Of a stretch of 64,000 bases of DNA, positions 30,048 through 37,318 are shown piece by piece. The number at the start of each line of letters is the position of its first letter. Within the stretch, counting starts at the first letter, position 1. Below the pieces are notes generated by a model. The model worked only from the letters and a program-made list of their open reading frames with translations. It searched no databases and had not been told where the DNA came from. This stretch comes from Lentzea albidocapillata subsp. violacea (lineage in GTDB: Bacteria; Actinomycetota; Actinomycetes; Mycobacteriales; Pseudonocardiaceae), in assembly GCF_900100275.1 (NCBI RefSeq), contig NZ_FNET01000010.1:233577-297576 (forward strand), in the 5' to 3' direction. The position numbers and the translations under genes were made by a program.

Positions 30048-31204
30048 GCGTGCGCCGGCCGGGGCCGCGGTGGGAGACCGCGGATCCCGGCCTCGCCACG
30101 GTGCGCGACCTGGCCCGTGACTTCTTCACCGCCGAGGTGCTGCCGCACCAGCTGCGGTGGCGGGCCGAGCGGCAGGTCGACCGGACACTGTGGACGGAGG
30201 CAGGCCGGCGTGGGCTGCTGGGCCTGAGCGTTCCCCCGGAGTATGGCGGGGCGGGCGGCACGGTGGCGCACGACGCCGTGCTCGCGGAGGAACAGGCGCG
30301 TGTCGGCGACACGTCGTGGGGGCTGAGCGCGCACGGGATCGTCACGCAGTACGTACTTCTGCACGGGACAGAGGAGCAGAAGTGGCGCTGGCTCCCGCGG
30401 CTTGTCACGGGCGAGCTGGTCGGCGCGCTCGCGGTCACCGAGCCCGGTGCCGGCTCCGACCTGCAGGCCATCACCACCCGTGCGTGCCGGGACGGCGAGG
30501 ACTACCTGCTCAACGGCACCAAGACGTTCGTCACCAACGGCGGCCAGGCGAACCTGGTGATCACGTTCGTCGTCACGTCTGCGCCGGAGGAGCGGCAGCG
30601 CCGGATGTCCCTGGTGGTCGTCGAGGCCGACGGGCTCGCGGGCTGCCACCGCGGGCCGGTGCTGGACAAGATCGGCAGGCACGGCCAGGACACCGGCGAG
30701 TTCACCTTCGACGACACCCGTGTCCCGGCGGGCAACGTGCTCGGTGGTGCGGAGGGCCGTGGTCTGCGGCAGTTGCTGCCGCTCGTCTCCAGGGAACGCC
30801 TGCTGCTGGCGGTGACCTCGGTGGCGGCGATGGAGGCCGCGATCGAGGAGACCGTGCGGCACTGCCGGCAGCGCACTGCTTTCGGGCGCAGGCTGATGAA
30901 GTTCCAGAACACCCAGTTCGTCCTCGCCGACTGTGCGACCGCGGCCGCCGCGAGCAGGGCGCTGGTGGACGGATGCGTCGAACGCGCGCTCGCCGGCGAG
31001 CTTTCCATGACGGACGCGGCGATGGCGAAGCTGCACGCCTCGGAGACGCTGTGCGAGGTCGTCGACCGGTGTCTGCAGCTCTTCGGCGGTTATGGCTATC
31101 TCGCCGGCCAGCCGGTCGCGCGGGCATGGGCCGATGCCAGGGTCTCGCGCATCTTCGGCGGCACCAGCGAGATCATGAAAGAGATCATCGCGGCGTCACT
31201 GTAG
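30044..31204 (+). CDS. Acyl-CoA/ACP dehydrogenase
   Basis: 386 residues with the three-domain ACAD layout: ALAVTEPGAGSDLQ flavin motif, TKTFVTNGG, and RIFGGTSEIMKEII at the C-terminus. The usual catalytic Glu of medium-chain enzymes (YEGT) is Gly here; Glu251 in SRERLLLA is in the alternative position used by long-chain and isovaleryl-type enzymes, so it is likely active. It is the last gene of the PKS operon, with an ATGA overlap. Possible role: introducing a double bond, or oxidising a cyclohexadiene formed from the polyene to an aromatic ring. Confidence 0.85.
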   Translation: MSVRRPGPRWETADPGLATVRDLARDFFTAEVLPHQLRWRAERQVDRTLWTEAGRRGLLGLSVPPEYGGAGGTVAHDAVLAEEQARVGDTSWGLSAHGIVTQYVLLHGTEEQKWRWLPRLVTGELVGALAVTEPGAGSDLQAITTRACRDGEDYLLNGTKTFVTNGGQANLVITFVVTSAPEERQRRMSLVVVEADGLAGCHRGPVLDKIGRHGQDTGEFTFDDTRVPAGNVLGGAEGRGLRQLLPLVSRERLLLAVTSVAAMEAAIEETVRHCRQRTAFGRRLMKFQNTQFVLADCATAAAASRALVDGCVERALAGELSMTDAAMAKLHASETLCEVVDRCLQLFGGYGYLAGQPVARAWADARVSRIFGGTSEIMKEIIAASL

Positions 31205-31294
31205 TCATAGCCAATCAATCGGTCAGTCAATCCTGCTCGCGAGGCGCGGTGGATACTGCGTCATTCATCCTCATTCGCCACCCTTCGAACGGGT

Positions 31295-31311
31295 CATACC
31301 ACCGTGGTATG
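31295..31311. promoter_or_regulatory. 17-bp perfect palindrome upstream of the SARP genes (ARE-like)
   Basis: CATACCAC-c-GTGGTATG in the 326-bp gap between the acyl-CoA dehydrogenase and the first SARP. Its CATACC/GGTATG ends resemble autoregulatory elements bound by gamma-butyrolactone receptor (TetR-type) repressors, which commonly sit at SARP promoters. The word GTGGTAT recurs 22 bp downstream (31326-31332). No receptor gene lies in this window, so the regulator would be elsewhere. Confidence 0.5.
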
Positions 31312-31322
31312 TCGCCCAGTTG

Positions 31323-31360
31323 CCTGTGGTATTCGACACAGGCTGTTACTTCCGTATAGT
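31323..31360 (+). promoter_or_regulatory. Predicted promoter of the SARP pair with overlapping inverted repeat
   Basis: TTCGAC (31332-31337), 17-bp spacer, TATAGT (31355-31360) form a plausible housekeeping promoter. A second inverted repeat, CCTGTG-N8-CACAGG (31323-31342), covers the -35 box. The leader to the SARP start is about 165 nt and holds no other recognised element. Confidence 0.55.
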
Positions 31361-31530
31361 GTGAACCAGGTCGTATTTGCCCGCGCCGTCCTGGAGCCGG
31401 GCCTGCGACTGCTCTGCGGGGGTGGAGCAATCAATGGGGGTCGGAACTGTGGTCACAGCTGAATCGGGGGTGCGCCCGGCCGATCATGTGATCAATGGTT
31501 CCGCGCTGAGGTGTGAAGAGGTGTCGCGAA

Positions 31531-32289
31531 ATGGAGATTCGAATTCTCGGTTCGTTGGCAGTCACCCGTGAAGGGCAGGAACGTGAAATTGCTTCGGCGA
31601 GAGTGCGCACCGTACTGGCCCTGCTAGCGCTGCCGCCGGGGGTGCCATTGCCCGCGGCACAACTGGTCGAGGAGCTCTGGTCCGGCAAACCGCTGGGCAA
31701 TGCGCGCAATGCGTTGCACGCGAACATCACCCGCCTGCGCAAGCTGCTCGAGTCGGTCACCGGGCGCAAGGGCGACGAGGTGCTGCGCACGGTGAGCGGC
31801 GGCTACCTGCTCGACGTGCCGAAGAACTGCGTGGACGGCTACCGGTTCCTGGACCTGGCCGAACGCGGGGCCGCCAAGGTGCAACGGCACCCGGCGATGG
31901 CCATTGAGCTGCTGGAAGAGGCGCTGCGGCTGTGGCGCGGGCCGGCGCTGCTGGACGTCTGCGACGGTGCGCGGTGCCGCATGGAGGCCACTCATCTGAA
32001 CGAGAGACGTCTCAGCGCCCGCGAGGACCTGATCACGGCCAAACTTGCCAACGGCGACCAGCGCGGGGTGGTCCCCGAGCTCAACCTACTGACCGCGCAA
32101 TATCCGGAACGAGAGCGTTTCAGTGAACAACTGATGATCGCTCTGTACCGCGACGGCAGGCAGACCGAGGCGCTCGACGTGTTTCATCACACCCGAAAGC
32201 GGCTGGCCAGCGAAATGGGGCTCGAACCCGGTCGCGGCATGCGGCAGCTGTATGAGGCGATTCTCGTCCAGGACAAGGTTCTCGGGTAG
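31531..32289 (+). CDS. SARP family transcriptional activator 1
   Basis: 252 residues. N-terminal winged helix (MEIRILGSL to about 95, with RNALHANITRLRKLL and a GGYLLDV wing) followed by a bacterial transcriptional activation domain (residues about 100-245; LWRGPALLDV, YPERERFSEQLMIALYRDGRQTEALDVF). The ATG at 31531 is chosen because it opens with the family start MEIRILG and has AAGAGG upstream; a GTG at 31513 is in frame. SARPs activate antibiotic clusters by binding 11-bp-spaced direct repeats, and four such sites are found in this cluster. The second SARP follows immediately. Confidence 0.93.
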   Translation: MEIRILGSLAVTREGQEREIASARVRTVLALLALPPGVPLPAAQLVEELWSGKPLGNARNALHANITRLRKLLESVTGRKGDEVLRTVSGGYLLDVPKNCVDGYRFLDLAERGAAKVQRHPAMAIELLEEALRLWRGPALLDVCDGARCRMEATHLNERRLSAREDLITAKLANGDQRGVVPELNLLTAQYPERERFSEQLMIALYRDGRQTEALDVFHHTRKRLASEMGLEPGRGMRQLYEAILVQDKVLG

Positions 32290-32298
32290 GTGGATCTC

Positions 32299-33072
32299 GT
32301 GGAATTTCGTATCTTGGGTCCGGTCGAAGTGCGCGGGGGCGACGCGGAGTTGACCCGTGACGGGGTCAAACCGCGCACCGTGCTCGCTGCCCTGCTGCTT
32401 TCCGGCGACAAGTTGATTTCAGATGAACAGATGTCGGACGTACTATGGGGCCCGCATCCGCCCGCGACATCCTACGCACAGATACACACCTATGTCTCAC
32501 GATTACGAAAGATCGTGGGCAGCAGATCGGCCATCGTCCGGAGATCTCCCGGCTATCGGCTCGACATCGGCACCGCGCACTTCGACTTCGCCGAGTTCCA
32601 GAACGAGGCGGAGCGCGGCAGGACGGCGTTGTTCTCCGGCCGGTACGAGGAGGCGGCGAAGCGGTACCGGGCGGCGCTGCACCTGTGGCGCGGTCCCGCC
32701 CTCGCCGGGGTGACCGAGTACCTGGCCAGTTCGGCGGGTCCGCGGCTCGAGGAGGACAGGCTGTCCGTGCTCGAACGGCGGCTGGACGCCGACCTCGCGC
32801 TCGGCAGGGCCGCCGAGATCCTGCCGGAGCTGGCCCAGCTGGTCGCGCAGCACCCGTTGCGCGAACGGTTCCGCGCCCAGCTCATGACGGTGCTGTACCG
32901 GTGTGACCGGCAGGCCGACGCGCTCACCGTGTTCGACGAGGGCAGGCGGGTGCTCGCCGAGGAGTTCGGGATAGACCCCGGAGCGTTGCTGCGCGAGGTG
33001 CACCAGGCGATCCTCACCGGCACGCCCGCCCTGGTGTGGCCCGGCGCCGGGCCGGTGCCGCTGGTGCGCTGA
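32299..33072 (+). CDS. SARP family transcriptional activator 2
   Basis: 257 residues from GTG 32299 (AGGTGG 5 nt upstream; family start VEFRILGP). Winged helix to about residue 95 (SYAQIHTYVSRLRKIVG, SPGYRLDI) and an activation domain to the end (LWRGPALAGV, HPLRERFRAQLMTVLYRCDRQADALTVFDEGRRVL). It starts 9 bp after SARP 1, so the two are co-transcribed. Whether the two act on the same GTCAG repeats, as a heteromer or on different targets, is unknown. It converges on the FkbM gene with only 4 bp between stops. Confidence 0.93.
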   Translation: MEFRILGPVEVRGGDAELTRDGVKPRTVLAALLLSGDKLISDEQMSDVLWGPHPPATSYAQIHTYVSRLRKIVGSRSAIVRRSPGYRLDIGTAHFDFAEFQNEAERGRTALFSGRYEEAAKRYRAALHLWRGPALAGVTEYLASSAGPRLEEDRLSVLERRLDADLALGRAAEILPELAQLVAQHPLRERFRAQLMTVLYRCDRQADALTVFDEGRRVLAEEFGIDPGALLREVHQAILTGTPALVWPGAGPVPLVR

Positions 33073-33076
33073 CAGG

Positions 33077-33829
33077 TCAGGCGGGCCGCCGCACCGCGAA
33101 GACTGTGTGGCGGCCACCGGGGTCCTCCCGCACAGTGACGTCGAACCCCTTGTTCCGCAACATCCCGGTCGTCGGAGCGAGCCGCCCCGCCGTCGGCGTG
33201 CCTGCCTCGTCGTGCACCTCCAGCACGAGCCGGTGCAGCATCGGCCAGTGCCGCTCCTCGATGCCGCGCAACACGTCCAGCTCAGCCCGCTGCACATCGA
33301 TCTTCACCATGTCGACGCGGGGCAGCCCCAGTTCGTCGATGACGCCGGACAGCCGGCGCACCCGGCAGCCGAAGGTCTGCTCGCGGAAGCGGAAGTCGAG
33401 CAGCTCGCCGAGCAACTCCGCGTCATAGTCCACTTCGGACAACCGATCCCGGATGTACCGCTTCTCCAGTGCTGTGTCGGCATACTGCGTGGACATGGTG
33501 GAGTAGCCGGGGTAGTAGACGAAGGACACCTCGCGGTCGGCGTCGGAGAGTCCGTACGGCAGCACGGTCACGTCATGCGCCGAGACGTTGGCGCGCAGCT
33601 TCTCCAGCAACGGAGGCAACGGCTCGAACGCGTAGATCGATGCGGTAGGGCATTCCGACCGGGCGAACAGCGAGTACATCCCGATGTTCGCGCCGACGTC
33701 GAGCACGACCGACCCCGGCGGCAGCTCCACGCCAGGCGGAAGGTACGCGCGCCGGACGACTATCTCGTCATAGAGGTACTCGGTCTCGTGGCGGTTGACG
33801 CCGGCCACCTCGCCAGGGTCGATCAGCAT
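33077..33829 (-). CDS. FkbM family methyltransferase
   Basis: 250 residues from the ATG at 33829, which has GGAGGGG 7 nt upstream. SAM-binding motif I VVLDVGANIGMYSLFA, then YAFEPLPPLLEKLRANV and MVKIDVQRAELDVLRG are the FkbM pattern. The family O-methylates hydroxyl or carboxyl groups in natural products. It overlaps the formamidase-like gene by 7 bp and is the last gene of that operon. Candidate acceptors are a hydroxyl from the P450 or hydroxylases, or a carboxylate; no way to choose from sequence. Confidence 0.88.
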   Translation of the reverse strand: MLIDPGEVAGVNRHETEYLYDEIVVRRAYLPPGVELPPGSVVLDVGANIGMYSLFARSECPTASIYAFEPLPPLLEKLRANVSAHDVTVLPYGLSDADREVSFVYYPGYSTMSTQYADTALEKRYIRDRLSEVDYDAELLGELLDFRFREQTFGCRVRRLSGVIDELGLPRVDMVKIDVQRAELDVLRGIEERHWPMLHRLVLEVHDEAGTPTAGRLAPTTGMLRNKGFDVTVREDPGGRHTVFAVRRPA

Positions 33830-34758
33830 CGTGCGTCCCCTCCAGTGCCGCAACCGGCAGCGTTTGCCCCGTATTCGGCGCTCAGACGAGGCGCCCTGCT
33901 GAGCGTCGAAGACGCGGCGAAGGTTGCCGGTTGCGGCACCAGCAGGCCGGCCACGGCGGCTCCGAGCGCGGTGGCCGGGTCACCGAGGTCGTGTGGGATG
34001 TCGAAGTGGTTGCGGTGGCTGATGACGAGCTCGTCGAGCCGCGGCGTGCGGGACGCGGCGGCGGCGACGAACTCGTCGTGCTGTCGCGCGAACTCCCGGG
34101 TCTCCACCCCGCCGCGGGCGACGACCAGTGGCGGCAGCCGGTCGGGCAGGTGCCGGATCGGGCTCAGCCGCGCGGCTTCCGCCGCGTCGAGCCCGAGCGG
34201 TTCGTTGACGTAGGTGAGCCGCAGCGGTTCGAGGTCGTAGACGCCGCTGAGCAGGATCGCGCTCGCGAGCGGCAGCTCTTCCCGGCACAGCGCCGCGACG
34301 ACGAGGTGTGCGCCGGCGCAGTGGCCGGCCACGTGCACGCGGCCGGCCCCGAGCCTGGTGGCGTGGCCGGCGAGCCACGAGAGACCGCGGGCGACCTGCG
34401 TGACGATGTCGCCGAGCTGGTGCTCGGGTGCCAGGCCGTAGCCGAGAGCGGCGAACGCGACCCCCGCGGGCACCAGGTCCCGCGCGGGGAACGCCGAGTC
34501 CTCCTTGCTCAGCTCCTGCCAGTACCCGCCGTGCACGAACACGAGCAGCGGCGCGCCGGGGCGGTTCGCGGGGAAGAAGTCGAGCGTCTCCCTCGCCGCC
34601 GGGCCGTAGCGCAACCCTGACCGCACCGGGAGCTCGGTCCGCGCCGCCTCGCTGGTCCTCGCGTAGCCGTCGAGGAACAGCCCCAGATCGGGAACGAGGG
34701 AGCTCGGTGAGTACTGCCGGTCGAGCTCGGCCTGGTCGTAGTCGCGGTACACCGCCAC
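33823..34758 (-). CDS. Arylformamidase-like alpha/beta hydrolase with Cys in place of the nucleophile Ser
   Basis: 311 residues. HGGYWQ at 76-81 (oxyanion), the elbow GHCAGAH with Cys147 where kynurenine formamidases have Ser (GHSAGAH), and His251 in HRNHFDIPHD. The family hydrolyses N-formylkynurenine, the product of the adjacent tryptophan dioxygenase, to kynurenine. The codon on the minus strand reads TGC, so the change is real in this sequence. Residues from about 274 are encoded by a long inverted repeat (33846-33938) and look low-complexity and unlike the family. Activity as hydrolase, acyltransferase or inactive protein is open. Confidence 0.85.
   Translation of the reverse strand: MAVYRDYDQAELDRQYSPSSLVPDLGLFLDGYARTSEAARTELPVRSGLRYGPAARETLDFFPANRPGAPLLVFVHGGYWQELSKEDSAFPARDLVPAGVAFAALGYGLAPEHQLGDIVTQVARGLSWLAGHATRLGAGRVHVAGHCAGAHLVVAALCREELPLASAILLSGVYDLEPLRLTYVNEPLGLDAAEAARLSPIRHLPDRLPPLVVARGGVETREFARQHDEFVAAAASRTPRLDELVISHRNHFDIPHDLGDPATALGAAVAGLLVPQPATFAASSTLSRAPRLSAEYGANAAGCGTGGDARC
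33846..33938. repeat. 93-bp long imperfect hairpin inside the 3' end of the formamidase-like gene
   Basis: Arms 33846-33885 and 33899-33938 match at 34 of 40 positions with a 13-nt loop. The outer 14 bp (TGCCGCAACCGGCA) and the inner 7 bp (CGCTCAG) are perfect. It encodes residues about 274-305 of the hydrolase, just before the FkbM start. No second copy was seen in this window. It could be a small non-autonomous repeat insertion, or a structure acting on the transcript between the two genes. Confidence 0.75.
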
Positions 34759-34772
34759 GGAAAGCCCTTTGG

Positions 34773-35678
34773 TCAGAGGGTGGAGCGCGCGGCCAGCAAC
34801 TCGGGGAAGAACCGGTGCTCGGACACCCGCCGCAGCCAGTCGACACCGTCGGTGCCACCCGTACCCGGCTTGTGCCCGAGGATCCGCTCGACCACGAGCA
34901 GATGTGTCGAGCGCCAGCGCGAGTGCAGGTAGCCCACCTCGGACAGCGCCTCGGCGAGCAGGTACAGCCGATGGTCGCGCTTCGGCTCGCGGTAGATCCC
35001 GGCCCAGGCCTCCTCGACCGCGGGATCAGGTTCGTACGGCTGGGCGTAGTCGGGGCGCTCCGGAATCGGTGCGCCACGCCTGCGCAGCACCGCGAGCGCG
35101 GCGTCGTACACGCTCGGCGCCCTCAGCGCGGCATCGACCTGCTCGTGCACCCACGCCACGGCGTTGTGCGCCTCGGCCATGCGGGGCGACTTGTGCCCGA
35201 GAGCGAACTCGAGCTGCCGGTACATGTACGACTGCAGCCCGGACGCCACGCCCAGCTCGTTGCGGAAACCCGCGAACTCGGACGCGGTGATCGCGCTGAC
35301 CGGGTCCCAGCTCGCCGCCAGCAGCCGCTGGGTCCGCTCGACCCGGCGCAGATGCCACAGCGCCTCGTCGAGCAGGTCGTCGAACAGCAGGTCGCGCACG
35401 CGGTTGATGTCCGTGAAGAGGAGCTTGAACAGCAGCTCCTGGATTTGTCCCACGGTGTAGAAGGTCAGCTCCGCCGGCTCCCGCGTGCGCGGGTGTTGCA
35501 GACTGAGGAGCACATCGACGTTGTGGTAGTCGATGTAGGGCGTGGTGTCCGCGCTCGTGCGCCCGACGCTGAAGTCGAGCGCGGGCTCGCCGCCCGTGTG
35601 CTCGGCCCTGGCGCGGCGTTCGCTCTCGGTCAGCGGGGTATAGGCGCGAGGCTCGTACGTGGTCCGCTCGACAGTCAC
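34773..35678 (-). CDS. Tryptophan 2,3-dioxygenase
   Basis: 301 residues of the heme TDO family. YIDYHNVDVLLSLQHPRTREPAELTF forms the N-terminal substrate region, FRNELGVASGLQS the central part, and RWRSTHLLVVERILGHKPGTGGTDGVDWLR holds the proximal heme His and the GTGG loop. It cleaves the indole of L-Trp (or halo-Trp) to N-formylkynurenine. GTG 35678 has no Shine-Dalgarno and lies 7 nt after a -10-like AAGAAT, so the transcript looks leaderless. A SARP box lies directly upstream. With the halogenase this recalls the chloro-kynurenine pathway of taromycin. Confidence 0.92.
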   Translation of the reverse strand: MTVERTTYEPRAYTPLTESERRARAEHTGGEPALDFSVGRTSADTTPYIDYHNVDVLLSLQHPRTREPAELTFYTVGQIQELLFKLLFTDINRVRDLLFDDLLDEALWHLRRVERTQRLLAASWDPVSAITASEFAGFRNELGVASGLQSYMYRQLEFALGHKSPRMAEAHNAVAWVHEQVDAALRAPSVYDAALAVLRRRGAPIPERPDYAQPYEPDPAVEEAWAGIYREPKRDHRLYLLAEALSEVGYLHSRWRSTHLLVVERILGHKPGTGGTDGVDWLRRVSEHRFFPELLAARSTL

Positions 35679-35685
35679 GAACCCG

Positions 35686-35728
35686 ATTCTTCAGTCCGGG
35701 TCTGACATGGCTCTGATCTCCTGCTGAC
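35686..35728 (-). promoter_or_regulatory. SARP-type promoter of the TDO operon
   Basis: On the minus strand GTCAG (35728-35724), ATCAG (35717-35713) and GTCAG (35706-35702) are spaced exactly 11 bp. AAGAAT (35691-35686) begins 15 nt after the first base of the last repeat and the TDO GTG follows 7 nt later. It is back-to-back with the repeats of the A-domain gene in a 110-bp intergenic region. Confidence 0.75.
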
Positions 35729-35739
35729 AGCGCCCGGCC

Positions 35740-35782
35740 GTCAGTGGGCTGTCAGACCGGTGTCAGCGGCACGGCCGATGCT
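35740..35782 (+). promoter_or_regulatory. SARP-type promoter of the free-standing A domain gene
   Basis: GTCAG at 35740, 35751 and 35762, each 11 bp apart. GATGCT (35777-35782) starts 15 nt after the first base of the last repeat. The GTG at 35789 follows 6 nt later, suggesting a leaderless message. Confidence 0.75.
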
Positions 35783-35788
35783 GGGGGC

Positions 35789-37264
35789 GTGATCCTGGGG
35801 GAGAGCCGTCCGCTTCTGAACGACTCCGTGGTGCACCTGATCCGGGGTCACGCCGAGACCGGACCGGCGACCGTGGCGATCGAGCACGCCGGTGGCGGCT
35901 GGACCTATCGCGAGCTGTGGCAGCGTGTGCTGGAGATCGCGGCCGCGCTCGGTGAGAGCGGCGTGGAGCCGGGCGACCGGGTGGTGCTGTGGGCGAACCG
36001 GACACCGGACACCATCGCCGCCGCGGTGGCCATCATGGCGTTGCGCGCGGCGTACGTGCCGATCGATCCCAAGCACCCGGCCGAGCGCGTCAAAGCCATT
36101 CTGGCACAGGCGAAACCGGCCGCTGTCGTGGCGGACGGCCCGGTGCCGGGCGCGCTCGACCTCGCGGACGTGCCGAAGCTGGTGCGACCGCCGGAGCGTG
36201 ACCTGCCGCGCGTGGACGACATCGCCTATGCCGTGTTCACCTCGGGTTCGACCGGCACTCCCAAGGGCGTGCTGATCGAGCACGGTTCGCTGGTGAACTA
36301 CGTGGGGTGGTGCGGATCGCTGACAGGCCGGGATGGCACGGGCAGTCCACTGTTCGCGAGCCTCGGCTTCGACCTCGCGTTCACCTCGCTCTGGGTGCCG
36401 CTGGCTCAGGGCGACCGGGTCGTCGTGGCCAGCGGCATGTGGGACAGCGCCACGCTCTTCGGCCGGCCGGAGCCGTACTCCTTCCTGAAGCTCACGCCGT
36501 CGCACGCGCGGTTCCTGGAGCAGCTCGCGTCCCCGCCGGACTACCGGGCGCTCACCCGGCTGCTGATGTTCGGCGGGGAGGCGCTCGACCCCGGCCTGCT
36601 CACCGCGCTCGGCGACCGCCTGCGCGGGGTGCGGCTGGTCAACCACTACGGGCCCACCGAGACCACCATCGGTTGCTGCGCCTACGAGTTCGCCGCCGAC
36701 CGCGTCCCCGCCCTGCCGACCGTCCCGATCGGTTCCCCCGCGTGGAACACCGTCGCCCACGTCGTCGACGACCAGCTGCGTCCGGCCAGGGAAGGAGAAC
36801 TGGTCATCGCCGGCCGGCCGGTGGCCGCGGGGTACCTCGGCCTGACGAGTGACCGCTTCCTCGACACTCCCGAGCTGGGCGGCCGGGCCTACCGGACCGG
36901 TGACATCGTGGAGATGGTGGGCCCGCGGACGTTGCGCTACCTGGGGCGGCGGGACGACCAGCTGAAGATCAGCGGGCATCGGATCGAGCTGGGGGAGCTG
37001 CGGCACCACGTGCTCGGGGTGCCCGGTGTGGCCGGGGTGGCCTTCGAGGTGGTGCACGGCATGATCGACGAGGTCGAGGCGTTCGTCGTGCCCGCCGACC
37101 CGAGTGCGGACGGCCTCGCGCTGGCGCGTGCGGTGCGTACCGCGCTGCGGGGTGTGCTGCCGGAGGCGGTCGTGCCCGACGAGGTGCATGTGGTGCCACG
37201 GCTCGTCCTCACCGGCAACGGCAAGTGCGACGTCCGCGCGACCCGGTCTCTCGCCCTCGGCTAG
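35789..37264 (+). CDS. Free-standing NRPS adenylation domain, aspartate-type code
   Basis: About 491 residues and no carrier or condensation domain. Core motifs TSGSTGTPKG, GFDLAFTSLW, NHYGPTETTIG, YRTGD and GNGKCD are present. My reading of the specificity positions is D-L-T-K-M-G-H-I-G-K, one change from the usual Asp code. It should form Asp-AMP and load Asp in trans on a carrier protein. GTG 35789 fits the leaderless promoter; an upstream ATG at 35744 would include the SARP repeats and is unlikely. The SyrP-like hydroxylase nearby could act on the loaded Asp. No orphan T domain is seen in the window. Confidence 0.9.
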   Translation: MILGESRPLLNDSVVHLIRGHAETGPATVAIEHAGGGWTYRELWQRVLEIAAALGESGVEPGDRVVLWANRTPDTIAAAVAIMALRAAYVPIDPKHPAERVKAILAQAKPAAVVADGPVPGALDLADVPKLVRPPERDLPRVDDIAYAVFTSGSTGTPKGVLIEHGSLVNYVGWCGSLTGRDGTGSPLFASLGFDLAFTSLWVPLAQGDRVVVASGMWDSATLFGRPEPYSFLKLTPSHARFLEQLASPPDYRALTRLLMFGGEALDPGLLTALGDRLRGVRLVNHYGPTETTIGCCAYEFAADRVPALPTVPIGSPAWNTVAHVVDDQLRPAREGELVIAGRPVAAGYLGLTSDRFLDTPELGGRAYRTGDIVEMVGPRTLRYLGRRDDQLKISGHRIELGELRHHVLGVPGVAGVAFEVVHGMIDEVEAFVVPADPSADGLALARAVRTALRGVLPEAVVPDEVHVVPRLVLTGNGKCDVRATRSLALG

Positions 37265-37294
37265 CGCCTTTGTCGAAGCCCGGCCCGGCTGTCA

Positions 37295-37314
37295 CGGACA
37301 AGGCTTCTGGTCCG
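37295..37314. terminator. Possible bidirectional terminator between the A-domain gene and the SbnA-like gene
   Basis: CGGAC-N10-GTCCG lies in the 54-bp gap between the two convergent stops. The stem is only 5 bp, so this is a weak candidate. Confidence 0.3.
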
Positions 37315-37318
37315 GTGC

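Noticed and set aside
30044..31204. Calling the acyl-CoA dehydrogenase inactive because YEGT is FGGT
   Set aside because: Glu251 in SRERLLLA is in the alternative catalytic position used by long-chain and isovaleryl-type enzymes.
35789..37264. Assigning the free A domain to asparagine
   Set aside because: His at the 322 position and Ile at 330 follow the Asp code, whereas the Asn code has Glu and Val there, as in NRPS A3.
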